Shown: positions 26,967 to 35,861 of the stretch, one piece after another
How positions within the stretch are numbered: position 1 is the first letter of the stretch
Layout: every line of letters starts with the position of its first letter
NCBI RefSeq assembly: GCF_020023385.1
Contig: NZ_JAIQCL010000010.1
Coordinates: 332 to 64,331, forward strand
From: Planococcus circulans
GTDB lineage: Bacteria > Bacillota > Bacilli > Bacillales_A > Planococcaceae
Reading direction: 5' to 3'
Length of the DNA: 64,000 bases
Notes under the pieces: generated by a model
The model's database searches: none
The model's input: the letters and a program-made list of their open reading frames with translations, nothing else
What the model was told of the DNA's origin: nothing
Position numbers and translations under genes: made by a program

Positions 26967-27307
26967 TACGCTTCCCCTCCTTCAGAAACCGGATCTTTGG
27001 TGACCAGTTTCAACCCGATGACCCCTGCCAACAGCACGCCGACCAGCAGCAGTTTTGCGCCACTGAAGGCTTCGTTGAAAATAATGATTTCAGACAGCAC
27101 CGTACCGGCTGTCCCCAGACCGACAAAAACCGAATAGACGGTTCCGACCGGTAACTTTCGACCCGCCATGATCATGACGATAAAACTGATGACAATTGCT
27201 ATAACGGTAATCATCCAATCCCAGAATCCATCGGCATGTTTCAGGCCGATGACCCAAACCACTTCAAACATCGCCGCCATTACGACTTTCAACCAATTCG
27301 AATTCAT
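26966..27307 (-). CDS. ykkC: Guanidinium exporter subunit, small multidrug resistance family (YkkC-like)
   Basis: Partner SMR protein of 113 residues. [13 protein letters not shown] carries the conserved Glu15; SLPVGTVY-like [23 protein letters not shown] and GVIGLKLVT match YkkC. I start it at ATG 27307, eight bases after AAGGAGG; a GTG three codons upstream overlaps the SD. It is the first gene after the guanidine-I riboswitch and its terminator, so guanidine binding should permit read-through into both exporter genes. Confidence 0.92.
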   Translation of the reverse strand: MNSNWLKVVMAAMFEVVWVIGLKHADGFWDWMITVIAIVISFIVMIMAGRKLPVGTVYSVFVGLGTAGTVLSEIIIFNEAFSGAKLLLVGVLLAGVIGLKLVTKDPVSEGGEA

Positions 27308-27340
27308 CTTATCCACCTCCTTATGGTGTTCACAGAAACT

Positions 27341-27386
27341 AAAAAAAGCCTGGGAGAACTGTAAAAACAGTTTCTCCCAGGCTTTT
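27341..27386 (-). terminator. Regulated terminator of the guanidine-I riboswitch
   Basis: Stem AAAGCCTGGGAGAA / TTCTCCCAGGCTTT with an extra inner helix (ACTGT / ACAGT), followed by seven Ts on the minus strand. Its 5' arm shares bases with the conserved ACAAAAGCCTGGGAG of the aptamer, the classic switching arrangement. Confidence 0.92.
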
Positions 27387-27460
27387 GTCCTTCCGTGGCA
27401 CAGCAGAGCTGTGAGTTTTCTCTCGGACCAGGCCAGCTTGTTTGCTGCGGAACCCTAGAA
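27371..27460 (-). ncRNA. Guanidine-I riboswitch (ykkC motif)
   Basis: Read on the minus strand, the conserved blocks appear in order: CTAGGGTTCCG (27456-27446), GGTCCGAGAGAAAAC, CACGGAAGGACAAAAGCC and TGGGAG. These define the ykkC subtype 1 aptamer, which binds free guanidine. It lies directly upstream of ykkC-ykkD. Confidence 0.93.
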
Positions 27461-27487
27461 AACATTTCAGATATGCAATTAGTCTAT

Positions 27488-27516
27488 AGTGTATCTGCTT
27501 TGCAGGAATCTTTCAA
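27488..27516 (-). promoter_or_regulatory. Promoter of the guanidine riboswitch-ykkCD transcript
   Basis: Minus-strand TTGAAA (27516-27511), a 17-bp spacer and TACACT (27493-27488). The -10 is weak but the start near 27481 suits the aptamer position. Confidence 0.5.
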
Positions 27517-27558
27517 TGAAACAGCTTTTGATACCTGTGCAGATGAACAGCTGGGGAT

Positions 27559-28182
27559 TCAAAGAGAGTCTTTCGATTTCGTGCGCATGACGCTAGCCAG
27601 TTGTTTTGAGTTCGGATCCTCTTCCTGCTGCAAGCGGTCGATGATATTCTGGTAATCCGATTCGTTGCGGTTCTGGCTCATTTTATAGGCAGCTTGAACT
27701 TCCCTCACTGGAATTTTGAATCCAACGATTCCTTTCAGTTCTTTTTCCAGCAATGAAGAGGAGAGTGTATCCCATAGGACAGGATTTTCACGATGGCCTT
27801 CATGTTTTTCCATCAAGCTTGTCAGGTCCTGTTTCAGTTCGTCTTCCGTTAAAAGTTGAGCGGTTCCATAGATATGGACAGCCTGATAATTCCATGTCGG
27901 AACGTTTTCCTGTTCGTACCAGGAAGAAGAGATGTAGGCGTGTGGTCCCTGGAACATGACCAGAACATCTTCACAGGCCTCAAACGTCCGCCACTGTGGA
28001 TTTCCGTAAGCCATATGCCCGGTTATGAAGAACTCTTTGCCTTCTTTTATCAGCTGCAAAGGAAGATGGGTGGCAATCGGCTTTCCTTTTTTGGTAGTGA
28101 TGAGCGTTCCAAAGGAATTCTGTTGAACAAACTCGCGGATTTCCTCAAAATCGCTGACTTTAAAATGTTTTGGAGTATACAT
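27559..28182 (-). CDS. paiB: FMN-binding negative transcriptional regulator PaiB
   Basis: A 207-residue protein of the PaiB family, a split-barrel flavin-binding fold. MYTPKHFKVSDFEEIREFVQ, GTLITTKKGKPIATHLPLQL, GHMAYGNPQWRTFE and YISSSWYEQENVPTWNYQAVHIYG are strongly conserved. In B. subtilis PaiB represses sporulation and degradative-enzyme genes. It lies 24 bases downstream of paiA on the same strand, the same pairing as in Bacillus, here under a MarR gene. Confidence 0.9.
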   Translation of the reverse strand: MYTPKHFKVSDFEEIREFVQQNSFGTLITTKKGKPIATHLPLQLIKEGKEFFITGHMAYGNPQWRTFEACEDVLVMFQGPHAYISSSWYEQENVPTWNYQAVHIYGTAQLLTEDELKQDLTSLMEKHEGHRENPVLWDTLSSSLLEKELKGIVGFKIPVREVQAAYKMSQNRNESDYQNIIDRLQQEEDPNSKQLASVMRTKSKDSL

Positions 28183-28206
28183 GTCATTCCGCCTTTCAGG
28201 ATAGAG

Positions 28207-28749
<543 letters not shown>

Positions 28750-29202
28750 TTAATAGTCCCGCTTGCTGCCTTTTTTTACAGATTCCCAATCCTTTTCAAC
28801 GTTCTTGCGGATGCGCTGGAGAAGATCGAAAGCAGTTTCGGCTTCTTTTTCCGACAAGCCGCTTAAAGCAATATCGTTGGAATGGGCATTTTCTCTTTTG
28901 ATGATTGGATAGACCGCCTGCGCTTTTTCCGTTGGATAAAGATGTTTGTTTTTTTTATTATGCGGATCGTCTTTCTTTTCAATAAAACCATTCATTTCAA
29001 GTTTCTGGAGTGCACGTGTTGCAGTGGATTTATCCACTTTGATCAATTCCAATAGCTGTGCCTGGATGATTCCGGGATTTTCACAGATTCGAACGACGTA
29101 TAAATATTGTCCCTTGGTCAGGTTGAACTCTTTAAATTCGATATTGCTGATGGAATCCAATGCCCTTGCTATCATGCCGATTTCACGCAAAATCTCTTTC
29201 AT
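28750..29202 (-). CDS. MarR family transcriptional regulator
   Basis: Winged-helix MarR regulator of 150 residues. The DNA-binding core (LTKGQYLYVVRICENPGIIQAQLLELIKVDKSTATRALQKLEMNGFIEKKDDPHNKKNKHLYPTEKA) is complete, with the wing basic residues. I start it at ATG 29202 because GAGGAGA lies just upstream; the frame is open 30 codons further into the promoter. It heads the paiA-paiB operon and probably autoregulates through the palindrome at 29277-29290. Confidence 0.87.
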   Translation of the reverse strand: MKEILREIGMIARALDSISNIEFKEFNLTKGQYLYVVRICENPGIIQAQLLELIKVDKSTATRALQKLEMNGFIEKKDDPHNKKNKHLYPTEKAQAVYPIIKRENAHSNDIALSGLSEKEAETAFDLLQRIRKNVEKDWESVKKGSKRDY

Positions 29203-29260
29203 AACAATCTCCTCATTCAATAAATTTGCCGGTAAATGCGCTGGAAAACGGGATGAATAG

Positions 29261-29290
29261 AATATATCATCAATTAGTTGCATTTGCAAC
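29261..29290 (-). promoter_or_regulatory. Promoter and MarR-type operator of the marR-paiA-paiB operon
   Basis: Minus-strand TTGCAA (29289-29284), a 17-bp spacer and TATATT (29266-29261) form a good SigA promoter. The perfect inverted repeat GTTGCATTTGCAAC (29277-29290) covers the -35, as expected of a MarR repressor site. Confidence 0.7.
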
Positions 29291-29446
29291 AAAAATATAG
29301 AGCGAGCAAATGAAAAGCTGTTTGCTGTTTGACAGAGGTCTCTGGCTCCTTTTCAACCTTCCTCTCGGATGCTGCAATTACTCCTGGGGAAAGACATATG
29401 TTACTCTGAAAATAGACAGACTTTGATATGAATAGGAGGAAATAAA

Positions 29447-29875
29447 ATGGCGAAAGAATATCAGGAACTGGTAGAAAACCGCATCTTCATTGGCGGTGCA
29501 GCCGATGCAAAAGGGGCGGCAGAAGCCGAAAAGATTGATGTAGTCGTCGACTTGCGTGCAGAAGCGGCAGAAGGGGATTACGACTATGTCCGGATCCACA
29601 GTCCGATAGTTGATGATTCCGACGAACAGCAGGATGAATCGATTAAGAAAGCGATTGACCAAGTAGTGGATGCCTATAATGATGGAAAGAAAGTCTATTT
29701 CCACTGTGCAGGCGGAAGCAACCGGGCGGGTACTGTAGCGATCGGGACACTTCTGGCACTCGGCAAAGCGGATACAGTCGAGGAAGCAGAAGCCCAAGCA
29801 ACTGCTATACGACCGGTCATCATGGTGAAGCCACAATTGAAAGAGTCTCTCGAACGCATTTTTTACAAAGACTAG
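29447..29875 (+). CDS. Dual-specificity protein phosphatase-like protein
   Basis: Small (142-residue) Cys-based phosphatase. The P-loop HCAGGSNR holds the nucleophile Cys87 and Arg93 in the CX5R arrangement, and DVVVDLRAEA is the family's N-terminal strand. The general-acid Asp probably lies in IVDDSDEQ. The substrate, protein or small molecule, is unknown. AGGAGG precedes the ATG. It is a single gene divergent from the marR operon. Confidence 0.78.
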   Translation: MAKEYQELVENRIFIGGAADAKGAAEAEKIDVVVDLRAEAAEGDYDYVRIHSPIVDDSDEQQDESIKKAIDQVVDAYNDGKKVYFHCAGGSNRAGTVAIGTLLALGKADTVEEAEAQATAIRPVIMVKPQLKESLERIFYKD

Positions 29876-29952
29876 CCTGATTGCATTGGGGTAAAGAATG
29901 TAAAAGACTGCAGAAATTTTTCTTCAAGTGGACAGCCAAAGGAGGATATTCA

Positions 29953-30618
29953 ATGGACAAATCCATCAAAGCTTTTGTATTCGATGTCTATGGCACTTTG
30001 TTTGATGTAACGGCGATCAAAAAAGAATGTGAGGATCTCTATCCGGGGTACGGTGAAAAAATCAGCCAATCCTGGAGGGCCAAACAAGTCGAGTATTTCA
30101 TGCTGCGGCAGCTCATGGGCAATTACGCTACCCTCCAGACCATTACACATCAGGCATTAAAGTATGTGCTAAAGGAAAATGACCTGCAATCCAATGAACA
30201 AACCGAGCAGAAATTGATGGTTGCTTATCTACATCTGCCGCTTTACGAAGAAGTGGAGGGAGTTCTAAGCCAACTGAAAGACAAAAATTTGGTGATCTTT
30301 TCAAACGGTTCCCATGATATGCTGGATCCATTGATCGAAAACGCGGGATTGACCGGTGTTTTTGAGCATATCCTCAGCGTCGATGAGATTAAGGAGTTCA
30401 AGCCGGCACCGGCATCCTATCAATACGCATTGGATAAGCTTGGCCTGGCAAACAGTGAAGTCCTGTTTATGTCCTCAAATGGATGGGACATTTCAGGAGC
30501 TAAAAGTTTCGGCTTTCAAACGGCTTGGATTAACCGAAAGAACCTATCGGTGGAAGAACTCGATTTAGAGCCGGACTATATGTTTGATGATTTAAACAGC
30601 TTATTAAAGTGGAAGTGA
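29953..30618 (+). CDS. Haloacid dehalogenase type II (HAD superfamily)
   Basis: HAD hydrolase of 221 residues resembling L-2-haloacid dehalogenases. Motif I VFDVYGTLFD has the nucleophile Asp11, motif II is FSNGSHDML, the motif III Lys is in EFKPAPASYQYAL, and motif IV is MSSNGWDISGAKSFGF. The start is ATG 29953 with AAAGGAGG just upstream; the open frame continues about 24 codons further without an SD. The native substrate may be a phosphorylated or halogenated acid. Confidence 0.82.
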   Translation: MDKSIKAFVFDVYGTLFDVTAIKKECEDLYPGYGEKISQSWRAKQVEYFMLRQLMGNYATLQTITHQALKYVLKENDLQSNEQTEQKLMVAYLHLPLYEEVEGVLSQLKDKNLVIFSNGSHDMLDPLIENAGLTGVFEHILSVDEIKEFKPAPASYQYALDKLGLANSEVLFMSSNGWDISGAKSFGFQTAWINRKNLSVEELDLEPDYMFDDLNSLLKWK

Positions 30619-30715
30619 GTGTTTCTTGATTGGAGTTGATACCACTTCGACGAAAGAGTAAAATAATTCGCAATTCCGACAAAAATGCTCTTCCCAAAAC
30701 AACTGGGCCATGCTA

Positions 30716-30729
30716 TTGTATTTATACAA
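30716..30729. promoter_or_regulatory. Palindrome upstream of the terC Mn2+ riboswitch
   Basis: TTGTATTTATACAA is a perfect 6-2-6 inverted repeat next to a TATACT (30735-30740) that may be the -10 box of the transcript. It is a candidate operator for an unidentified regulator. Confidence 0.35.
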
Positions 30730-30752
30730 CGAAATATACTTTTGACTTCACG

Positions 30753-30854
30753 TCAAAGGGGAGTAGCTTTAGGGAAACCTATTTCACAATCGTCATTACA
30801 TGGTTCAACGCCATCGGTTGTGATAGCAGAAATTTGCTTAGCGAGACCTTTGCC
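30753..30854 (+). ncRNA. yybP-ykoY (manganese) riboswitch
   Basis: The closing stem TCAAAGG pairs with CCTTTG, and the two conserved internal-loop strands are GGGGAGTAGC (30758-30767) and GCGAGACC (30841-30848), the hallmark of this Mn2+-sensing class. Two helices lie between. It directly precedes a TerC-family gene, one of its usual clients. Confidence 0.92.
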
Positions 30855-30879
30855 TTTAATTAGGCAAGGGTCTTTTTTG
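30843..30879 (+). terminator. Expression-platform terminator of the Mn2+ riboswitch
   Basis: AGACCTTTGCCT / AGGCAAGGGTCT arms with a 6-nt loop and six Ts. The 5' arm is shared with the aptamer's closing strand, so Mn2+ binding should block the terminator and turn terC on. Confidence 0.88.
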
Positions 30880-30907
30880 TTGGCAAAAATTAGGGGGATG
30901 ATGGAAG

Positions 30908-31666
30908 ATGGAAGCGATTTTATTGGAGTATGTATGGGTACTGCTGGTTTTAATAGCATTAGAAGGGTTGCTTGCTGCAGATAATGCAGTGGTCATGGCG
31001 GTTATGGTGAAGCACTTGCCGAAAGAGCAACAGAAAAAAGCGTTATTTTACGGATTGGTCGGGGCGTTTGTTTTCCGATTTGCTGCATTGTTTATGATCA
31101 CCTTGCTGGTCGATGTATGGCAGATCCAAGCTTTGGGAGCCGCGTACTTATTGTTTATCGCTTTCAAGCACATTTATGATCAGCGAAAAGGAAAAGAACA
31201 TTCCATCGAACCGGAAACGACAAAAGGCTCAGGATTCTGGATGACGGTATTGAAAGTGGAACTGGCGGATATAGCTTTTGCAGTTGACTCGATGCTGGCT
31301 GCCGTTGCCTTAGCGATTACCCTGCCGCATCTGGGAAGTATGGAAATCGGAGGAATTAATGGCGGGCAATTCGGCGTCATGCTTGCTGGTGGAATCGTTG
31401 GTCTCATCGTCATGCGTTTTGCAGCCCATAAATTCGTCAAGCTGCTGGCAAACTATCCGCAATTGGAAACGACTGCTTTTGTGATTGTCGGGTGGGTAGG
31501 CGTCAAGTTGACCGTCCTTACGTTGTCACACGAAAAGCTAGGTTATCTTCCATATGACTTTGCGCATTCAACAGAATGGAAACTGATTTTCTGGGCAGTG
31601 CTGCTGGGAATTGTGCTGGTAGGCGCTTTAATCAGCATCAAGAAAAAAAGAGAACAGGAAGCTTAA
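30908..31666 (+). CDS. TerC family integral membrane protein (YkoY/YceF-like, probable Mn2+ exporter)
   Basis: A 252-residue polytopic membrane protein of the TerC family. The two repeated charged motifs in helices, EGLLAADNAVVMAV (about residue 18) and VELADIAFAVDSMLAAV (about residue 115), are the predicted metal pathway. TerC proteins of Bacilli help metallate exported enzymes or export manganese. The upstream yybP-ykoY riboswitch strongly ties this copy to manganese. The start is ATG 30908, with AGGGGG at 30892-30897. Confidence 0.88.
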   Translation: MEAILLEYVWVLLVLIALEGLLAADNAVVMAVMVKHLPKEQQKKALFYGLVGAFVFRFAALFMITLLVDVWQIQALGAAYLLFIAFKHIYDQRKGKEHSIEPETTKGSGFWMTVLKVELADIAFAVDSMLAAVALAITLPHLGSMEIGGINGGQFGVMLAGGIVGLIVMRFAAHKFVKLLANYPQLETTAFVIVGWVGVKLTVLTLSHEKLGYLPYDFAHSTEWKLIFWAVLLGIVLVGALISIKKKREQEA

Positions 31667-31692
31667 GGACTTGTTCAGTTAATATACTCAGT

Positions 31693-31741
31693 AAAAAAAG
31701 GAAGGTCGGTTGCCGAATGGCATCCGATCTTCCTTTTTTCT
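31693..31741. terminator. Bidirectional terminator (terC / ltaS)
   Basis: Arms AAAAAAGGAAGGTCGG and CCGATCTTCCTTTTTT between convergent genes. Confidence 0.85.
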
Positions 31742-33630
31742 TATTGTTCTGTACCCAGCAATTGACCGGTTTCTTCATCGTAAAACCTGAGCAGATCGCC
31801 ATTGATCACTTTTTCTGAATATCCAAGTTCTTCAAATGCACGCTCTGCGAACGGTGCGCATAATTCCTGGTCAATTGCTGCACCAGTTCCATTTTCGTAG
31901 CACGTATTGCCGGCATAGACATATTCTTCAGTGATAAATCGTCCGTCACGGAAAATAGCAAATTCTTCATGTTCTTCAGAAAACAGGTCACTGCCGAACT
32001 GCATATCCGTATTGGATTCTACACCCATCAAATTGAGGATGGTCGGGCGCATATCGATTTGTCCGCCAATCTCTTCGTTTACATGTCCTTGTCCTGAACC
32101 GGGAATATGCACGAAGAAGGGAACCCGTTGAAGCTGTGCGGATTCATAAGGTGTGATTTCTTTACCAAGGTATTGGGTCATGGCTTCGTTATGGTTTTCT
32201 GAAATGCCGTAATGGTCACCGTACATGACGATAATCGAATTTTCGTAAAGGCCTTGTTCTTTCAGATCATCAAATAATTCCTTTACAGCTTCGTCCAGGT
32301 AACGCGTCGTCTGGAAAAAACGGTTGAGTGTACCTGAATTGGAATCGAACTCATCGATCAGTTTGTCTTGTGGGTCCAAAGTGAAAGGATAGTGATTGGT
32401 CAATGTGATCAACCGGCTGTAAAAAGGCTGCGGCATCTCTGCCATATGGGCAACAGACTGTTCGAAAAAGGGGATGTCTTTCATTCCCCAATTGACTGCC
32501 TCGCCTTCTCCGACCGTATAATTTTGGATATCGAGGAATTCGTCCACACCCAACGACTCATACATCATGTCGCGATTCCAAAAACTTTTGCTATTGGCAT
32601 GCTGGACATTGGTTGCATATCCATGCTTGCCAAGCTTTTCTGCCATCGAGTTATAGGTATTGCCGCCGTGCGTAAAGAATACGGCTCCTCCGCTTAACGG
32701 ATAAAGGGAGTTTTCAAGCAGAAATTCGGAATCGGATGTTTTGCCGAGACCCGTCTGATGATAGAAATTAGGGAAGTAAACCGTGTCCTCGTCTTTCGTC
32801 AACTCATTCAGAAACGGCGTGATAGTTTGGCCGTTCATTTCCTCATTCATAGTGAAAGTCTGCATGGATTCCAATGTCACAACGATCAAGTTCTTGCCTT
32901 TCGCAATCCCAAACATGTCTTCAGACGGTTCGACTTTATTGGCTCGAACGTAGTTTTGGACATCCGTCAATTCTGAACCATCCGCAAAAGCCCGTTGTGC
33001 CTGGGACTTGGACTGCACGTAAATATCATACAAATGATAATTGTAGATCCCCAGATTCTTCACCAGCATTTCCCGGTCGAAACTGCGGGTCAATAATTGA
33101 GGACGTTCGGCTTCAGCTAATCCAAGATTCAAAAATAAAATAGCTGCAGAAAGAACAAAGTAGGCTTTCCGCGCAGTGGTCTGGGATTTTGTGTTTTCTT
33201 CTTTGATCTTTAGTAATTTTACGGCAAGCAACAACAGGATGAAATCACTGAAATAAAGGATGTCTGTCGGATAGATGCTTGCGGCGGCACTAGTGCCGAG
33301 GTCTCCAAAGTTGTCGGTCTGAAACAGCACCGGCAACGTGATGAAATCGTTGAAGAAACGGTAAAAAGCGATATTGCCATACAAAATAATGGAAGTGACG
33401 AGGGTCATCGCCAGCAAATACCGGTTTTTATTTTTGGGCTTCTTGAAGAACAAGGATAACCCGTACAGGAAGAGAAGCAAGCTCAGCGGACTGAGAAACA
33501 GGATGGCTTCCTGCATGCCGTTATCAAGCGTAATCGAAAACCCTGTTTGGTAGGCGATATAAGTTTTCAGCCAGGTAGCGATGATAGCGATTGCGAGTAT
33601 CGTGTGTTTTGGCCATTTTTTAGTTAACAT
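31741..33630 (-). CDS. ltaS: Lipoteichoic acid synthase
   Basis: Polymerises glycerol phosphate from phosphatidylglycerol onto the LTA anchor at the outer membrane face. The 629 residues have five N-terminal membrane helices (to about residue 175), then a sulfatase-fold extracellular domain. Metal ligand Glu254 lies in VTLESMQ, catalytic Thr298 in TGLGKTSDSE, and YGDHYG supplies further ligands. The signal-peptidase-like site common in LtaS would lie near LAEAERP. AAAGGAG precedes the ATG. It lies 31 bases downstream of a recombinase-like gene and may share its transcript. Confidence 0.93.
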   Translation of the reverse strand: MLTKKWPKHTILAIAIIATWLKTYIAYQTGFSITLDNGMQEAILFLSPLSLLLFLYGLSLFFKKPKNKNRYLLAMTLVTSIILYGNIAFYRFFNDFITLPVLFQTDNFGDLGTSAAASIYPTDILYFSDFILLLLAVKLLKIKEENTKSQTTARKAYFVLSAAILFLNLGLAEAERPQLLTRSFDREMLVKNLGIYNYHLYDIYVQSKSQAQRAFADGSELTDVQNYVRANKVEPSEDMFGIAKGKNLIVVTLESMQTFTMNEEMNGQTITPFLNELTKDEDTVYFPNFYHQTGLGKTSDSEFLLENSLYPLSGGAVFFTHGGNTYNSMAEKLGKHGYATNVQHANSKSFWNRDMMYESLGVDEFLDIQNYTVGEGEAVNWGMKDIPFFEQSVAHMAEMPQPFYSRLITLTNHYPFTLDPQDKLIDEFDSNSGTLNRFFQTTRYLDEAVKELFDDLKEQGLYENSIIVMYGDHYGISENHNEAMTQYLGKEITPYESAQLQRVPFFVHIPGSGQGHVNEEIGGQIDMRPTILNLMGVESNTDMQFGSDLFSEEHEEFAIFRDGRFITEEYVYAGNTCYENGTGAAIDQELCAPFAERAFEELGYSEKVINGDLLRFYDEETGQLLGTEQ

Positions 33631-33661
33631 CTAAATTCTCCTTTTAAATGAGCGCCAAGCT

Positions 33662-34204
33662 TTAATTTTCCAAGTAACGGTATAAAGTGGATTTGCTGAT
33701 GCCGGTCTTTTCCTTGATTTCTACTAAACTGTATTTTTTGCTGTTATACATTTCAATTGCCTTTTTGACATTTTCATCTGCTTTTCGAGGCCGGCCAGAG
33801 ACGGCGCCTTTGTCTTTAGCCACAGACAAGCCGGCTTTGGTTTTCTCACTGATGGCATCACTTTGAAAATCAGCCAGGCAGTGAAGTATTTTAGTGAAAG
33901 GATATGCCATATCGTTTTTGGTTTCAATATTTTCCTGAATGGAAAGAAGAGACAGGCCTTTTGTTTCAAGCTTATCCAAAAGTTCCACTAAGTGGCGCGT
34001 TGAGTCCGCAAATGTATAAAGTTTTGAAACGACTATTTGGGTACCGAATTCCGCGTCTTCCAACATTTTGTTAAGTTGTTCACGGTTTTTAGGAGAGGCA
34101 TGTTCTTCTGTATATAGTTCAGTGCAGCCTGAATTTTTCAGGAGCAGCAATTGGTTTCGGCAATCCGAATCTTCGGCGCTGGGTCTTGCATATCCGATTA
34201 ACAC
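33662..34204 (-). CDS. Degenerate serine recombinase / resolvase-family protein with C-terminal HTH
   Basis: A 180-residue protein with the resolvase N-terminal fold (LIGYARPSAED; Arg7 and Ser9 present) and a helix-turn-helix at about 145-180 (SLVEIKEKTGISKSTLYRYLEN). The catalytic LDRLGRSTR segment is changed to LYTFADSTR (62-70), so the Asp and two active-site arginines are Tyr63, Thr64 and Asp67. It is therefore unlikely to recombine DNA and may be a DNA-binding regulator. The start is GTG 34204 with GAGGGGA seven bases before. It lies immediately upstream of ltaS, with no inverted repeats or transposase. Confidence 0.75.
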   Translation of the reverse strand: MLIGYARPSAEDSDCRNQLLLLKNSGCTELYTEEHASPKNREQLNKMLEDAEFGTQIVVSKLYTFADSTRHLVELLDKLETKGLSLLSIQENIETKNDMAYPFTKILHCLADFQSDAISEKTKAGLSVAKDKGAVSGRPRKADENVKKAIEMYNSKKYSLVEIKEKTGISKSTLYRYLEN

Positions 34205-34380
34205 GTTAAAATCCCCTCACATTACAGTTTCTATCCATCATAACATAAGTACAATAAAAAAATTCCCAAAAAGGTACTATTTTGGGGAATTTGATGATAC
34301 ACTAATCCCATTCCTGAAAAAAGCACGGCTTTTATGAGAGTTAAAAGCCATCAACATAAATAGTAGGAGGGTAAAATATT

Positions 34381-35841
34381 GTGTGGAAAAAAATTAAAAC
34401 GGAATGGTTCGGGAATGTCCGGGGAGATGTCCTTGCGGGGATAGTCGTCGCTTTGGCATTGATTCCGGAAGCCATCGCCTTTTCCATCATCGCCGGTGTC
34501 GACCCAATGGTGGGATTATATGCATCCTTCAGCATCGCGGTGATCATCGCGTTCGTAGGTGGCCGTCCAGGTATGATTTCGGCCGCAACTGGAGCCATGG
34601 CTTTGTTGATGGTGCCGCTCGTGCGGGAACACGGCCTGGAATACTTGTTGGCAGCCACCATCCTAACAGGCGTCATCCAGATTTTGTTCGGCGTCTTTAA
34701 AGTGGCGAAAGTGATGAAATTCATCCCTCGGGCTGTCATGATCGGCTTCGTCAATGCACTTGCCATCCTGATCTTCATGGCGCAGGTGCCGCATTTCATC
34801 GGCATCAATATGCTGACCTATGTCTTTGTCGCAGTGACGTTGGCAATCGTCTACATTGTTCCACGGTTTTCCAAAGCGATACCAGCGCCGCTCATTGCCT
34901 TGGTCCTTTTAACCGCTGTCGCCATCTATTCAGGTTTCAATCTCCGGACAGTAGGGGATTTAGGAACCATCAGCCAGACCTTACCGACTTTCCTATTGCC
35001 GGATGTGCCGGTTAACCTGGAAACCTTGATGATCATCCTACCGTACTCACTGGCTTTGGCAGTGGTCGGCTTGCTGGAATCGTTATTGACCGCCAATATT
35101 GTCGATGATATGACAGGCACGACCAGTGACAAAAACAAAGAATCCAGAGGGCAGGGGATAGCCAATTTCATCACCGGATTTTTCGGCGGAATGGCCGGTT
35201 GTGCTATGATCGGACAATCCATCATCAACGTCAAGTCAGGTGGCCGGGGAAGATTATCAGCGCTGGTTGCCGGTGCTTTCCTGATGTTTCTCATCCTTGT
35301 CTTAGGGAACGTGGTTGTCCAGATTCCGATGCCGGTTTTGGTTGGTATCATGATCATGGTTTCCATCGGCACCTTTGATTGGTCGTCATTTACGTATTTG
35401 AAAAAAGCACCGAAAGCCGATTCGATCGTCATGGTCGCAACCGTTGCAATCGTTGTTTATACACATGACCTTTCCATCGGTGTATTGGCCGGCGTGCTCT
35501 TGAGCGCCATCTTCTTTGTCGCCAAGATCTCGAAAATTAAAGTGAAGAAGAAATTACTCGAAGCTACGCATTATGAGGTGAGCGGCCAATTGTTCTTCGC
35601 CTCGGTTGAAGATTTCCTTGAGAAATTCGATTATGACGCAGAAGGTCAGAAAGTCATCATTGATTTCACCGAAGCGCATATTTGGGATGATTCCGGTGTC
35701 GGTGCCGTTGACCGCGTCGTCTTGAAGTTCAGGGAAAACCGCAATGAAGTGGGAATTATCGGCTTGGATACAGGCAGCCAAAAGCTGATCGATCAGCTGG
35801 CGATCTTTAACAGCGAGAATGCCAAATTACCAAGCCATTAA
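34381..35841 (+). CDS. SulP family anion transporter with STAS domain
   Basis: SLC26/SulP-type transporter of 486 residues: about 10-14 membrane segments (to about residue 390) and a C-terminal STAS domain (about 395-480). [23 protein letters not shown] and [24 protein letters not shown] are conserved, and the STAS motif [10 protein letters not shown] has the regulatory Ser. It may carry bicarbonate or sulfate; the usp gene behind it favours the BicA-like group, but this is inferred. The start is GTG 34381 with AGGAGGG nine bases before. Confidence 0.87.
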   Translation: MWKKIKTEWFGNVRGDVLAGIVVALALIPEAIAFSIIAGVDPMVGLYASFSIAVIIAFVGGRPGMISAATGAMALLMVPLVREHGLEYLLAATILTGVIQILFGVFKVAKVMKFIPRAVMIGFVNALAILIFMAQVPHFIGINMLTYVFVAVTLAIVYIVPRFSKAIPAPLIALVLLTAVAIYSGFNLRTVGDLGTISQTLPTFLLPDVPVNLETLMIILPYSLALAVVGLLESLLTANIVDDMTGTTSDKNKESRGQGIANFITGFFGGMAGCAMIGQSIINVKSGGRGRLSALVAGAFLMFLILVLGNVVVQIPMPVLVGIMIMVSIGTFDWSSFTYLKKAPKADSIVMVATVAIVVYTHDLSIGVLAGVLLSAIFFVAKISKIKVKKKLLEATHYEVSGQLFFASVEDFLEKFDYDAEGQKVIIDFTEAHIWDDSGVGAVDRVVLKFRENRNEVGIIGLDTGSQKLIDQLAIFNSENAKLPSH

Positions 35842-35861
35842 AACCTTAAGGAGTGTTGAGG

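Noticed and set aside
27395-27655. Plus-strand frame of 86 codons near ykkC
   Set aside because: It runs antisense through the guanidine-I riboswitch and the end of paiB; the RNA structure explains the sequence.
33662-34204. Mobile element around the recombinase-like gene
   Set aside because: No terminal inverted repeats, cargo genes or integration site were visible, and the catalytic residues are missing.
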